From Gluconobacter albidus (GTDB lineage: Bacteria; Pseudomonadota; Alphaproteobacteria; Acetobacterales; Acetobacteraceae), in contig NZ_BEWL01000002.1 of the NCBI RefSeq assembly GCF_002723915.1, forward strand, positions 372,001-436,000: 64,000 nucleotides of DNA. Direction: 5' to 3'. Both the position numbers and the translations under genes were made by a program. Shown piece after piece: positions 63,682 to 64,000 of the stretch. How positions within the stretch are numbered: position 1 is the stretch's first letter; each line of letters starts with the position of its first letter. Under the pieces are notes generated by a model. The model ran no database searches. It was given only the letters and a program-made list of their open reading frames with translations, and was not told the DNA's origin.

Positions 63682-63723
63682 TATGACGGAATAGTGGCAG
63701 ATGACGCCGGAAAGCAGGCCGTT

Positions 63724-64000
63724 TCAGGTTCGGGATGTAGAAAGTGGCAACGTTCGCGCAGACAGGTCGCCTTTGAACGTCGTGCTACCCGTATGTGTCA
63801 GTGACAGGCCACGGTGGAGGGAGACGCGCCCTCCGATTGTGATCCAGCGACGGCAGAAGGCGAAATCTTCGGAAAGATAGGTCCGGGTTTCCGGGTCGAT
63901 CAGGCAGTCGAACAGGGCATAGGCGTCTGACGACGGAGCTTGCGAAGTCTGGCCTTCGGACTTCGCGTCGATGCGGCTGTATCGGGTCTCGGGATAGTGG
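63724..64000 (-). CDS. C-terminal part of an unidentified protein, cut by the window edge
   Basis: An open minus-strand frame of about 91 codons with no start in the window, ending at TGA 63724-63726. It reads LFDCLIDPETRTYLSEDFAFC then RRWITIGGRVSLHRGLSLTH and ends FKGDLSARTLPLSTS. The YLSEDFAFCRRW...LTHTG...FKGD pattern resembles the end of proteins in glycosyltransferase-like families, but I cannot confirm that. It may belong to the same phage-derived or accessory region. Confidence 0.5.
   Translation of the reverse strand, partial: HYPETRYSRIDAKSEGQTSQAPSSDAYALFDCLIDPETRTYLSEDFAFCRRWITIGGRVSLHRGLSLTHTGSTTFKGDLSARTLPLSTSRT

Overview
The window is a dense, GC-rich chromosomal segment of an alphaproteobacterium, most consistent with an acetic acid bacterium of the Gluconobacter type. 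The main evidence is a membrane-bound PQQ glucose dehydrogenase of 808 residues, a cyanide-insensitive-type cytochrome bd quinol oxidase, a dnaG-rpoD pair, and alphaproteobacterial envelope genes (DUF2125, FtsEX-DUF218-PlsC, LptFGD-SurA-RsmA). The genus is inferred. I see no tRNA, rRNA, CRISPR array or insertion sequence.

Layout. 1-4.1 kb: 3' part of dnaG, then rpoD and a GNAT acetyltransferase. 4.2-7 kb: ribosomal operon rpsF-rpsR-rplI with a clear terminator, then cfa. 7-16.9 kb, minus strand: a long chain of a secreted protein, cysQ, tsaC, a coiled-coil membrane protein, lptF, lptG, lptD, surA and rsmA, mostly touching or overlapping; it couples LPS export with the chaperone that folds LptD. 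17-21 kb: pepA-holC, a Rieske oxygenase and an aldo/keto reductase. 21.1-26.7 kb: six overlapping genes for a hydrogenase-4/complex-I-like membrane complex whose large subunit has lost the NiFe cysteine motifs; this is the most unusual locus. 26.9-31 kb: ROK sugar kinase, then psd-pssA and a methyltransferase on the minus strand, and gloB. 31.1-33.7 kb: cioA-cioB plus an overlooked 49-residue third subunit, with an exact FNR-type site upstream. 34-39.3 kb: DUF2125, plsC, DUF218, ftsX, ftsE, a zinc-ribbon protein and a membrane protein. 39.4-43.6 kb: two soluble sensor kinases and sufE. 43.7-47.2 kb: small secreted proteins and glucose dehydrogenase. 47.2-53 kb: a structured leader, then rpmI-rplT-pheS-pheT-lpxB. 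53-59 kb: trpS, a c-type cytochrome, tdk, an FKBP lipoprotein, argG, rlmN and tlyA. 59-62.6 kb: dxs-ispA-xseB (isoprenoid precursors) and a TusA-like protein. 62.7-64 kb: a small phage-like lysis cassette behind a strong promoter and an immediate terminator, then the 3' part of a minus-strand gene.

Metabolic picture. Glucose is oxidised in the periplasm by the PQQ enzyme, which passes electrons to ubiquinone; the bd-type oxidase here can reoxidise that pool. The rest is mostly housekeeping: translation, replication, phospholipid, lipid A and isoprenoid synthesis, and cell division. The accessory and poorly understood parts are the Cys-less hydrogenase-like complex, the degenerate-receiver kinase, the repeated small Cys protein and the lysis cassette.
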